Below, piece after piece: positions 34,037 to 42,053 of a DNA stretch of 64,000 nt. The translations under genes were made by a program, and so were the position numbers. The notes under the pieces are model-generated. The model saw only the letters and a list, made by a program, of their open reading frames with translations. It searched no databases and was not told the origin of the DNA. Positions within the stretch are counted from its first letter, which is position 1. Each line of letters opens with the position of its first letter. The DNA lies in assembly GCA_025059945.1 (NCBI GenBank), contig JANXDC010000012.1, positions 1-64,000 of the forward strand, in the 5' to 3' direction. The stretch comes from Bacteroidota bacterium (GTDB lineage: Bacteria > Bacteroidota > Rhodothermia > JANXDC01).

Positions 34037-35698
34037 ATGCGGCGATCTTGGTTTTGGGTGTCCCTGTCCGGAGCCCTCATCTTCGGGGTGCTGCTGGGCG
34101 CTCGAATCGCGCCCGTCATATCCGGCGACAACACTTTCGAGCAGCTGCGCAAATTCGAAGCCGCCTTCAGTCTGATTAAGCGCAACTATGTAGAGGATAT
34201 CGACTCGGCCCGGCTTATCGAGGGGGCCATCAACGGGATGTTGGAGCAGCTAGATCCCCATTCCGTGTACATCGACGCAGCCCGCATGCGCTCGGTGCGC
34301 GAAAGTTTTGAGGGCAGCTTCGAGGGTATTGGGGTGGAGTTCAACCTCCTGCCCGGGCCCGGAGGCCGGGATACGATCATCGTAATGTCCGTCATACCCG
34401 GAGGGCCCAGCGACAAGGTCGGGGTGCTGGCCGGAGACCGCATCGTGGCGATCAATGACTCAAGCGCGATCGGCTATAAACAAGAGGACGTCATCCGCAC
34501 CTTGCGCGGGCCCAAGGGCACGAAGGTCAAGATCACCGTACGTCGTCCGGGTCTGAGCAGGCTGCTGGAGTTCACGATTGAACGGGATCGGATTCCCTTG
34601 TTCACCTTAGATGCGGCCTACATGCTGGATCCCCAGACCGGCTACATCCGCATCAACCGCTTCGCTCGCACTACGCATCAGGAGTTTGTGGAGGCGCTTC
34701 GGGAGCTTAAGGCGCAGGGCATGCAGCGGCTTGTGCTTGATCTGCGCGACAATGCCGGCGGGTACCTGGATCAAGCCGTGGAGATCGCCGATGAATTGCT
34801 GCCCGCAGGCCGCAAGATCGTCTATACCCGCGGCCGGCTGCGGCAGTTCGAGCAGGAATTCCTCTCTCGGGGCGGTGGCCTCTACGAGTCCGGTCCTCTG
34901 ATCGTGCTCGTAAATGAAAACTCCGCCTCCGCCTCGGAGATTGTAGCAGGTGCCATACAGGACTGGGATCGAGGCCTGATCGTAGGCCGTCGTACCTTTG
35001 GCAAGGGGCTTGTGCAGCAACAATACGAGCTGCCCGACGGTTCGGCGATTCGGGTGACCATCTCGCGCTATTATACCCCCTCCGGGCGCCTCATCCAGCG
35101 CTCCTACCAAAACGGCAGGCAAGCCTATTACGAGGAGATCTATCATCGCGGTAACGCGCTGCTCGACGTAAAATCCTTCGCGGAGCACGTGCCGGATTCG
35201 TTGAAGTTCAAGACCGCCAAGGGTCGTCTTGTTTACGGCGGTGGTGGGATCCTGCCCGATTATGTGGTGCCCCAAGACACGGCCCGGCTCTTGGTCCAGG
35301 CCGATCTCCGCAACAGTCTATCCTATGAGGCCGCGCGCCGGATCGTAGATGAATCGGGTCCTGAGTTGCGCCGACAGTTTGAGCGCGATTTGCGCGCCTT
35401 TGTCGAGCGTTACCAAGTGACCGAGCGGGAGCTCCGCATCTACCGACGGATCGCAGCCGAGAAGGGCGTACAGATCGGGGGCTCCTCGGCCGATTCTGGT
35501 CCGGATAGCAGCCGGACGCGCTTCTCCGAGGCCGAATTTCAGGCCGCCCTTCCGATAATCAGCACCCGGATCAAGGCCTTCATCGCCCGCCAACTTTGGG
35601 GCGTAAGAGCCTGGTATCCGGTGATTCGGCCTCTGGATCGGGATCTGGCCGAGGCGATGCGGCTCTGGGATCAAGCCCGAGCCCTGGCCAGCAACTAG
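34037..35698 (+). CDS. Carboxyl-terminal processing protease (S41A family)
   Basis: A 553-residue protease with an N-terminal membrane anchor (residues 6-26), a PDZ domain (about 85-175, SVIPGGPSDKVGVLAGDRIVAIN) and the S41 core. The Ser-Lys dyad is Ser298 in VNENSASASE and Lys323 in FGKGLVQQQ; they are 25 residues apart as in E. coli Prc. Such proteases trim the C-termini of envelope proteins. A long helical C-terminal region follows. The start ATG at 34037 is followed by MRRSWFWVSLSGAL; the open frame begins at 33941 without a fitting N-terminus. Confidence 0.92.
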   Translation: MRRSWFWVSLSGALIFGVLLGARIAPVISGDNTFEQLRKFEAAFSLIKRNYVEDIDSARLIEGAINGMLEQLDPHSVYIDAARMRSVRESFEGSFEGIGVEFNLLPGPGGRDTIIVMSVIPGGPSDKVGVLAGDRIVAINDSSAIGYKQEDVIRTLRGPKGTKVKITVRRPGLSRLLEFTIERDRIPLFTLDAAYMLDPQTGYIRINRFARTTHQEFVEALRELKAQGMQRLVLDLRDNAGGYLDQAVEIADELLPAGRKIVYTRGRLRQFEQEFLSRGGGLYESGPLIVLVNENSASASEIVAGAIQDWDRGLIVGRRTFGKGLVQQQYELPDGSAIRVTISRYYTPSGRLIQRSYQNGRQAYYEEIYHRGNALLDVKSFAEHVPDSLKFKTAKGRLVYGGGGILPDYVVPQDTARLLVQADLRNSLSYEAARRIVDESGPELRRQFERDLRAFVERYQVTERELRIYRRIAAEKGVQIGGSSADSGPDSSRTRFSEAEFQAALPIISTRIKAFIARQLWGVRAWYPVIRPLDRDLAEAMRLWDQARALASN

Positions 35699-36021
35699 CC
35701 GCGCCACCGCCAGAGAAGGGCTGGTCAGGGAGGCGGGGGCTTTAGCACAACTTGCAACTTTTTTGTTCACCCCGCCTCGCGGGGAGGCGTGCTCTTTGGC
35801 GCTTGCGGTTCTAAATGTGGGTCATAAAAGCCGAAAAGGGGCGATTGGGGCTTATTTTTTAGCGGAAGCGCACTCTAAAAAGTCGTCTTCACAAAACCGG
35901 AGCCTTCTCCGCTCCGCGACCCGTAAGAAGGTGCGGACGTTGACAATCCGGATGAAAAGCGCTATAATGGGCCGCCCAAAGCGAAGCGACCGCTAAAAAA
36001 CCCAAAACGGAGGAGTTCTTC
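35699..36021 (+). other. Intergenic region with the exbB promoter
   Basis: This 323-base gap contains no gene. The early part has a CCCCGC / GCGGGG hairpin (around 35770) without a clear T-run, then AT-richer sequence. A consensus promoter and GGAGGAG ribosome-binding site for exbB lie at the 3' end. Confidence 0.6.
35940..35968 (+). promoter_or_regulatory. Perfect sigma70-consensus promoter of the exbB operon
   Basis: TTGACA (35940-35945), a 17-base spacer and TATAAT (35963-35968) match the E. coli consensus at all twelve positions. Transcription would start near 35975 and give a leader of about 45 bases with an AAACGGAGGAG ribosome-binding site. Confidence 0.8.
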
Positions 36022-36720
36022 ATGAACCTCACGCCGCTGTTGGTCCTGCTGCAGGGGACCGCCCAGGAAAGCACCATGAACATGCTGGTCCGGTACTTCA
36101 ACGAAGGAGGGGATTTTATGTGGCCCATCCTCGTCTGCTTGGTACTGGGCCTGGCGATCTTTCTAGAACGCCTCATCAGCTTGAACCTAGCCGACATCAA
36201 CACGCGCAAGTTCATTCTCAAAGTCAAGGACGCGCTCGAGCAGGGTGGGGTGGATGCCGCCTTGGAGGTCTGCGCCAAAACCCGAGGCCCGGTGGCGAGC
36301 ATCTTTCAGGCTGGTCTGCTGCGCAGCAACGAGGGCATCGAGGCCGTGGAAAAGGCCGTCATCTCCTACGGCGCCATTGAGATGAGCTTTTTGGAGCGGG
36401 GTCTAGTCTGGATCAGCCTCTTTATCTCGATCGCCCCGATGCTCGGTTTCCTGGGCACCGTGATCGGCATGGTGCAGGCTTTTGACGCCATCGAACGCGC
36501 CGGAGACATCTCCCCCTCCCTGGTGGCGGGCGGCATTAAGGTTGCGCTTCTGACCACGGTCTTCGGCTTGATCTCGGCCATCATTCTGCAGTTCGCCTAC
36601 AACTACTGCACCTCCAAAATCGATCGGATCGTCCTGGACATGGACGAGGCCTCTATTGAGCTCATCGACACGCTCGTGCTCATGCAGCAGGGCAAGGGCG
36701 TAAAAGAGGCCAAGGCCTAA
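36022..36720 (+). CDS. exbB: ExbB/TolQ/MotA proton channel protein
   Basis: A 232-residue inner-membrane subunit that, with ExbD, uses proton flow to energise TonB. Three membrane segments are visible: one near residues 33-50 (MWPILVCLVLGLAIFLERLI), and two after the cytoplasmic loop (FISIAPMLGFLGTVIGMVQAF and VALLTTVFGLISAIILQFAYNY). GLLRSNEGIEAVEKAV and MLGFLGTVIGM are ExbB motifs. The gene has its own consensus promoter and GGAGGAG. It is followed by a small gene and two exbD genes. Confidence 0.93.
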   Translation: MNLTPLLVLLQGTAQESTMNMLVRYFNEGGDFMWPILVCLVLGLAIFLERLISLNLADINTRKFILKVKDALEQGGVDAALEVCAKTRGPVASIFQAGLLRSNEGIEAVEKAVISYGAIEMSFLERGLVWISLFISIAPMLGFLGTVIGMVQAFDAIERAGDISPSLVAGGIKVALLTTVFGLISAIILQFAYNYCTSKIDRIVLDMDEASIELIDTLVLMQQGKGVKEAKA

Positions 36721-36732
36721 GGAGGGGTAGAC

Positions 36733-36993
36733 ATGGTACAAATCGCCATCTACGTGGCTTTGGCGCTGCTGGGGATCGTGGTCGTGAGCACGATCGCGAT
36801 GGGCCTCTGGAGTCTGAGTAAGCGCCCATTGAGCCCCATTAGCTTGGTGCCCTTGTTTTCGCCCTTCCTGCTCTTCGGGATTCTGCGCGGGATCGGCTAT
36901 GAGACGGTCTCAGCGGCCATCTTGACCTTTCTGGTGCTGCTGGCTATCGTAATTTTGACCATGTTGCTCTTCGGGATACGTCGGGCCTTCTAA
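36733..36993 (+). CDS. Small membrane protein in the exbB-exbD operon
   Basis: An 86-residue protein with two or three hydrophobic segments (about 4-26, 38-55 and 60-80), with polar links ERRP-like only at SKRP and RRAF. GGAGG precedes the ATG. I do not recognise a family. Its place between exbB and exbD suggests an accessory part of the TonB energiser complex. It is not an ExbB fragment. Confidence 0.6.
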   Translation: MVQIAIYVALALLGIVVVSTIAMGLWSLSKRPLSPISLVPLFSPFLLFGILRGIGYETVSAAILTFLVLLAIVILTMLLFGIRRAF

Positions 36994-37014
36994 AAACACA
37001 AGGGGGACCTAGGG

Positions 37015-37593
37015 ATGCCGCTAGGAGAACGCCGCAAGCGAACCGAGCCCGAGATTCCCTCGGCCTCGCTAGCGGATATCGCTTTTTTGTTGCTAATCTT
37101 TTTCCTTGTGGCCACTACGATCGATATCGACTCAGGTATCGGCATGGTGCTGCCCCCCAAGCTGGAGGAGAACCAGCAGCCGCCACCCATCAAAGAGCGC
37201 AATATGCTCAAGATCCTCATCAACGACCAGGGTCAGATCCTGGTTGAGGATCGGCCGATTGTATCGCTTCGGCAGATCCGGGATGAGGTCAAAAAGCACA
37301 TCATGAACAACGGCCAAGACCCCAACTACGCCGAATCCCCCGAGAAAGCGATCGTCTCGGTCAAAACGGCCCGCAACACCCCGTATCGGGTCTATATCGA
37401 TGTGCTCGATGAGGTGAAGCTGGCTTACCGTGAGGTGCGCGACATGGTCGCTCGCCAGCGTTTCGGGATGGATTATTTGACATATCGCAACCGTTTTGCC
37501 AAAGACGATCCGGAGAAGGATGAAATCCGCAAACTGATCCCACAGAAGATCTCTTTAGCCGAACCAGACCCCGGGACCGGGGGAGGGCAATAG
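37015..37593 (+). CDS. exbD: ExbD/TolR-family protein 1
   Basis: A 192-residue ExbD protein, longer than E. coli ExbD (141). The single N-terminal membrane helix is IPSASLADIAFLLLIFFLVA, where the Asp carries the proton. The periplasmic part contains LIN-type beta structure and a long charged extension (residues 60-185) with IKERNMLKILINDQGQILVEDRP. Together with exbB and the second exbD it forms an energiser for TonB. The two exbD copies probably form a heterodimer. Confidence 0.92.
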   Translation: MPLGERRKRTEPEIPSASLADIAFLLLIFFLVATTIDIDSGIGMVLPPKLEENQQPPPIKERNMLKILINDQGQILVEDRPIVSLRQIRDEVKKHIMNNGQDPNYAESPEKAIVSVKTARNTPYRVYIDVLDEVKLAYREVRDMVARQRFGMDYLTYRNRFAKDDPEKDEIRKLIPQKISLAEPDPGTGGGQ

Positions 37594-37602
37594 GAGGGCG
37601 AG

Positions 37603-38037
37603 ATGGCAACATTCAAGCGCAAAGCCCAGCTCAAACAGGCCATCCCCACGGCTTCGCTGCCGGACATCGTTTTTCTGCTGCTCATCTTCTTCATGGTCTC
37701 CACCAAACTGCGCGAGGTCAATCTGCTTGTAAGCTTGATCATGCCCCAGGCCGAGGAGATCGAGAAGATCGAGCAAAAGCGCCTTATTTCCTACATTTGG
37801 ATCGGCAAGGAAAAGGGCACCGGACAGTATCGCGTACAGATCGACGACGCGCTGGTGGAGATCCCGGAGATCCGGCATATCATGTACAAGAAGTTGCTTG
37901 AGGAACCCCGCCTGATCGTCTCGTTGCGCGTGGACCGCGACGCGCCCATGGGGCTTGTAACGGACGTGCAGCAAGAGCTGCGCGAGGCGGGCACGCTGCG
38001 AATCAACTACTCCACCAAGCGTCAGGCGGCCACGTAA
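37603..38037 (+). CDS. exbD: ExbD/TolR-family protein 2
   Basis: A 144-residue ExbD protein with the membrane helix IPTASLPDIVFLLLIFFMVS; its Asp is the proton carrier. The periplasmic part has SYIWIGKEKGTGQYRVQIDD and LIVSLRVDRDAPMGLVTDVQQELREAG, the usual ExbD C-terminal fold. It follows the first exbD by nine bases and ends at a strong terminator, so the operon stops here. Confidence 0.92.
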   Translation: MATFKRKAQLKQAIPTASLPDIVFLLLIFFMVSTKLREVNLLVSLIMPQAEEIEKIEQKRLISYIWIGKEKGTGQYRVQIDDALVEIPEIRHIMYKKLLEEPRLIVSLRVDRDAPMGLVTDVQQELREAGTLRINYSTKRQAAT

Positions 38038-38063
38038 AGGCGGCGTTGAGGAACGGAACCGTT

Positions 38064-38095
38064 AGGGCGAACCGGAGTGGGTTCGCCCTTTTTTT
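38064..38095 (+). terminator. Rho-independent terminator after the exb operon
   Basis: AGGGCGAACC (38064-38073) pairs with GGTTCGCCCT (38080-38089) over a six-base loop, followed by seven T residues. Confidence 0.9.
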
Positions 38096-38112
38096 CGTAT
38101 GTGTGAGGGGCT

Positions 38113-39483
38113 ATGTCGCATCTCGAGCTTTTGCCCATCCTACAGGAAGCTCTGCGGGAGCTCATGCGACGGTGGACGGAGGGGCTGCCCCCTGAGGCGG
38201 AGCATGCTAGCCTGGTGCCGACTGAGCCAGCCTCAGAGCTTTTACGGGAGCTCGCCTTGCGCTTGGCCGATTCTTATCCCTTTGGGCATCCGCATTATGC
38301 TGCGCAGATGCTCAAACCTCCCCACCCCATCGCGTGGGCGGCCTACGCGCTGGCGATGGTCGTTAACCCCAACAATCACGCCCTGGATGGAGGACCGGCC
38401 ACCACGTATCTGGAGCGGGAGGCGGTTGCGCAGCTGGCCCGTCTAGTGGATTGGCCCGAGTTTCTGGGCCATCTTACCGGAGGGGGCACGGTGGCGAACT
38501 TGGAGGCGCTCTTCATCGCCCGGGAGCTCCATCCGGAGCGCGCCGTGGCCGTCGGGGATAACGCCCACTACACGCATCGCCGCATGGCCCACCTGTTGGG
38601 CCTGCCGGTTGCGGCGATCCCCATGGGGGCTGACGGGACGATGGCTCTGGAGGCCCTAGAGGCGGCGCTCCGAACCGGGCGGATCGGAACCGTCGTCGCC
38701 ACGCTGGGCACGACCGGCATGGGGGCTTTGGATCCCATCCATGAGATCTTGAGGCTCGCCCGCCGCTATGGGGCTCGGGTGCATGTCGACGGCGCCTACG
38801 GGGGCTACTTTGCGCTGCTGGCCCGCCGGAACCCGCCCGAGGTGGATCCAGAGCCCTTTCGGGCCCTTGTGGAAGTGGACTCCTTTGTCGTGGACCCTCA
38901 CAAGCACGGCCTTCAGCCCTACGGATGCGGGGCCGTCCTGTTTCGCGATCCCAGCGTGGGCCGGTTTTATCGGCACGACTCCCCATATACGTACTTCACC
39001 TCTCGGGAGCTGCACCTAGGAGAGGTGAGCCTGGAGTGCTCCCGAGCCGGGGCCGCGGCCGCCGCCCTGTGGACCACGCTGCGGGCTTTTCCGCTGGAGC
39101 CCGATCGCGGCATGGGGCCTGTTTTGGCCGCTTGCCGTCGAGCTGCGCAAGCTTTTTACGAGAAGCTGGAACGCTCCGAGCGGCTGCGCCCTGTGCTTCG
39201 CCCCCAGTTGGATATCGTGCTATTCGGGCTGCGCCGAAAGGGAAGCGCCTCGGAGCTCAGCGCGGCTCATGAAGCTCTTTTTCAGAACGCCAGCCATAGG
39301 CGCCCTCCCGTCTATGTCGGATTGTACCGAGCGCCCAGCTTATGGCTGCGGATGCACTGGCCCGATTTAGAGCCCGATGCTCCGGAGACCCTCGTGCTGC
39401 GCGCCGTGCTCATGCGACCGGAGCAGGAGCAATGGATCGGCTCGCTGCTAAGGGCCCTGGAGGCCGCCGCGCCCGAGCTTTAG
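38113..39483 (+). CDS. PLP-dependent decarboxylase (group II family)
   Basis: A 456-residue fold-type I PLP enzyme of the aromatic-L-amino-acid/glutamate decarboxylase family. The PLP lysine is Lys264 in VVDPHKHGLQPYG. LTGGGTVANLEALFIARE and the THRRMAHLLGLP region are family blocks, and ARVHVDGAYGGYFA holds the Asp and Ala that hold the ring. Family enzymes decarboxylate Glu, Asp, diaminobutyrate, Tyr or other amino acids; the exact substrate is not clear. The gene lies alone behind the exb terminator and converges on slyD with a four-base overlap. Confidence 0.8.
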   Translation: MSHLELLPILQEALRELMRRWTEGLPPEAEHASLVPTEPASELLRELALRLADSYPFGHPHYAAQMLKPPHPIAWAAYALAMVVNPNNHALDGGPATTYLEREAVAQLARLVDWPEFLGHLTGGGTVANLEALFIARELHPERAVAVGDNAHYTHRRMAHLLGLPVAAIPMGADGTMALEALEAALRTGRIGTVVATLGTTGMGALDPIHEILRLARRYGARVHVDGAYGGYFALLARRNPPEVDPEPFRALVEVDSFVVDPHKHGLQPYGCGAVLFRDPSVGRFYRHDSPYTYFTSRELHLGEVSLECSRAGAAAAALWTTLRAFPLEPDRGMGPVLAACRRAAQAFYEKLERSERLRPVLRPQLDIVLFGLRRKGSASELSAAHEALFQNASHRRPPVYVGLYRAPSLWLRMHWPDLEPDAPETLVLRAVLMRPEQEQWIGSLLRALEAAAPEL

Positions 39484-39914
39484 GGTCCCTCAATGGCCAG
39501 AAGCTCGATCTCGAAGGTCAGTTCTTGTCCCGCCAGGGGATGGTTAGCGTCCAGCACTACGTACTGATCCGTAACCTCCAGCACCGTTACAAGGAAGCTC
39601 TGCGTCTGGGCTTGCAGTTGGAGCTGTTGCCCCGGGTATACCTGCAGATCCGGGGGTACCTGGGAGCGGGGCACGTGATAGATCAGATCCTCGTCATACG
39701 GCCCGTAGCCCTCTTCAGCGGGTATGGTGACCCGTTTTCGCTCCCCCACTGCCATTCCCAAAACAGCTCGTTCAAATCCGGGGATCACCTCCTGAGCGCC
39801 GAGTAGAAACTCCAGGGGAGGGCCGCCCAGGGAGGAGTCGAATATAGATCCGTCTTGTAGGGTGCCCGTATAGTGGACCCTCACGCGGTCTCCAAGCTGC
39901 GCAACATGGGCCAT
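39480..39914 (-). CDS. slyD: FKBP-type peptidyl-prolyl isomerase, SlyD-like
   Basis: A 144-residue cytoplasmic prolyl isomerase/chaperone. GDRVRVHYTGTLQDGSIFDSS and GAQEVIPGFERAVLGMAVGERKRV form the FKBP part, and LIYHVPRSQVPPDLQVYPGQQLQLQ is the insert-in-flap chaperone domain. ANHPLAGQELTFEIELLAIEG completes the FKBP fold. The His-rich metal-binding tail of E. coli SlyD is missing. AACAGGAG precedes the ATG. Confidence 0.93.
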   Translation of the reverse strand: MAHVAQLGDRVRVHYTGTLQDGSIFDSSLGGPPLEFLLGAQEVIPGFERAVLGMAVGERKRVTIPAEEGYGPYDEDLIYHVPRSQVPPDLQVYPGQQLQLQAQTQSFLVTVLEVTDQYVVLDANHPLAGQELTFEIELLAIEGP

Positions 39915-40029
39915 TGGGAAAGGCTCCTGTTTGGGTTAAGGGGTGATGCCGAAAGAAACGAAAAAAATCGCGATAAAGCGAGCTATGCGCTTTGTTTTGC
40001 AAAGGGAATATCCAATCGACCTGCCTTGG

Positions 40030-40059
40030 TTGCATTTTTCGGGGACCTTGTTCTATTGT
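40030..40059 (+). promoter_or_regulatory. Candidate promoter for the lytic transglycosylase gene
   Basis: TTGCAT (40030-40035), an 18-base spacer and TATTGT (40054-40059) resemble a sigma70 promoter about 40 bases ahead of the ATG. Confidence 0.35.
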
Positions 40060-40097
40060 TAGACGTTTCCGCCCAAGAAAAGCCAGGAGGTGCGCCC

Positions 40098-41942
40098 ATG
40101 CAACGTCAAAGGCTTCGGGGAGGTCTGTTTTTTGTGCTGCTTCTTACCACCACCGCCGCTGGGCAACGGCCGCTTTTCTTGCCCCTGAACACCGTCGCGC
40201 CCCCGCGGTCGGATACGGTGCGTACGCCCACGCCGGTCTGGAGTGATGCCGAAATCCAACTACGACTGGCTCACTTGTATCGGCTCTATGCCAACGTGCT
40301 TACCTATCGGGCCTCTGGCAACGTGGAGCAGGCGGAGCTGTTTCTGGAGCAAGCCATGGAGGCCCTGCGGCAGCTGGCCAAAGCTCCGGGCATCGAGCAG
40401 GACCGGCGCTTTGGCGAGGTGTACCGGGCGATCGTGGCGGAGTATGAGGACTACTACGGGCCGGATTCGCTGCTGGAACAGCGAGGGGATATCTACGCGC
40501 TCCGAGATGCGCTCTTTGAGGCGGTAGAAAACAACCTGCCCGCGGATTGGATCGAGACGTTGCGCATTCCAGAGGAGGGCATCTGGCGACGCTCCCAGGT
40601 ACCCCTGGAAATCAACTGGCAGGTAAAACAACACATCGCCTACCTGCTGCGTACCGCTAGCCGGCATCTAGAGCACTGGCTGGTGCGTATGCAGACGTAC
40701 TTTCCTATGATCGAACGTATCTTCGCCGAAGAAGGGGTGCCGGATGAGCTCAAGTACTTGGCCTTGATAGAGAGCGGGCTAAACGTACATGCCCGTTCCC
40801 GGGCTGGGGCCGTAGGGATGTGGCAGTTTATCCGCAGCACCGGTTTTCTATATGGGCTGCAAGTGGATCACTGGGTTGATGAGCGTCGAGACCCCGAAAA
40901 AGCCACGCGAGCGGCCGCTCGACATCTCAGGGATCTATACGCCACGTTTGGGGATTGGCATCTGGCGATCGCGGCCTACAACTCCGGCGTGGGCAACGTA
41001 CAACGGGCTATCCAGCGCGGCGGGGTGCGCAACTTCTGGGCCATTCAGCCTTTTCTGCCCCGGGAGACGCGCAACTACGTGCCCGCCTACATTGCGGCAG
41101 CTATACTATGCTCCCAGCCCGAAGCCTTCGGATTACGGGCCTCGGAGCGAGGGCCAGCCTTTCAATATGACTGGGTCCAGGTGGAAGCCCCCCTTCCGCT
41201 TACTATCCTAGCAGAATGCGCGGGAACAGACCTAGAGACCCTTCGCTGGCTCAATCCCGAGCTGTTGCGCGGTCGCGTTCCCCCAGGTCGCCTCAATTAC
41301 GCGCTTCGCATCCCCAGTGGTCGGGCCTCAGCCTTTCAACAGGCCTACGCGCAGCTACCGGAATCGCTTAAGCAGGCTATGCTTGTACACGTGGTGCAGC
41401 GCGGAGAAACCATCGGCCGACTGGCCCGGCAATACGGGGTCACGATTCGGGCCATTCGAGAGGCCAATGGATTGGAGCAGACAAGCCGGCTCAGCCCCGG
41501 ACAGCGGCTGCTGATCCCGGCTAGCTCCTCAGAGTCCCCGTTTCGATTGGCTTCCTGGGAGGTTAGCCCTGCCACAACAGCGTCCGCCCCAGAGTCCGCC
41601 CCAGAATCCCAGGTTCGCCACCACACGGTCCGGCGCGGAGAGACCCTCTCGGCAATCGCTCGGCGTTACGGGGTCTCCATAGCCCAGCTGCGTCAATGGA
41701 ATGGGCTTGCCTCCAACAGGCTGCGCGTGGGTCAACGCCTTCTGATCGCCCCCCCCGAGGAGCGTTCGCCCTCGGCTAGCCGGAGCTCCGGTCAGCTGGT
41801 TCGCTATCGCGTCCAAAGAGGCGACACGCTGCTGGAGATCGCCCGCCGCTACGGGGTCTCGGTCGAGCAGCTCAAAGAGTGGAACAGGTTGCGTGGCAAC
41901 CAGATCCGCGCCGGCCAGCTGCTGCGCATCTACCGCAGCTAA
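40098..41942 (+). CDS. mltD: Membrane-bound lytic murein transglycosylase D with three LysM domains
   Basis: A 614-residue exported enzyme that cleaves peptidoglycan between MurNAc and GlcNAc, forming 1,6-anhydro ends. The start ATG at 40098 follows AGGAGG by seven bases and begins the signal peptide (about residues 1-22). The SLT domain has the catalytic Glu225 in LALIESGLNVHARSRAGAVGMWQF, with AIAAYNSGVGNVQRA. Three LysM domains follow at about residues 430-473, 507-551 and 567-613, for peptidoglycan binding. E. coli MltD has two LysM units. A TPR lipoprotein gene follows 111 bases later. Confidence 0.92.
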   Translation: MQRQRLRGGLFFVLLLTTTAAGQRPLFLPLNTVAPPRSDTVRTPTPVWSDAEIQLRLAHLYRLYANVLTYRASGNVEQAELFLEQAMEALRQLAKAPGIEQDRRFGEVYRAIVAEYEDYYGPDSLLEQRGDIYALRDALFEAVENNLPADWIETLRIPEEGIWRRSQVPLEINWQVKQHIAYLLRTASRHLEHWLVRMQTYFPMIERIFAEEGVPDELKYLALIESGLNVHARSRAGAVGMWQFIRSTGFLYGLQVDHWVDERRDPEKATRAAARHLRDLYATFGDWHLAIAAYNSGVGNVQRAIQRGGVRNFWAIQPFLPRETRNYVPAYIAAAILCSQPEAFGLRASERGPAFQYDWVQVEAPLPLTILAECAGTDLETLRWLNPELLRGRVPPGRLNYALRIPSGRASAFQQAYAQLPESLKQAMLVHVVQRGETIGRLARQYGVTIRAIREANGLEQTSRLSPGQRLLIPASSSESPFRLASWEVSPATTASAPESAPESQVRHHTVRRGETLSAIARRYGVSIAQLRQWNGLASNRLRVGQRLLIAPPEERSPSASRSSGQLVRYRVQRGDTLLEIARRYGVSVEQLKEWNRLRGNQIRAGQLLRIYRS

Positions 41943-41979
41943 CGTCTCTGTAACGATTCCGTCGCGCCCCCGGGGCCGA

Positions 41980-42010
41980 TTGCTTCTGTCGGCTAAAGGG
42001 GCTACTTTTA
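41980..42010 (+). promoter_or_regulatory. Candidate Bacteroidota-type promoter for the TPR lipoprotein gene
   Basis: TTG (41980-41982), a 20-base spacer and TACTTTTA (42003-42010) fit TTG / TAnnTTTG except for the last base. The start codon is 44 bases downstream behind TAGGAGGAAA. Confidence 0.45.
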
Positions 42011-42053
42011 CTTGTTGCCGCATGAAAAGACCGCTTAGCGGTAGGAGGAAAGC

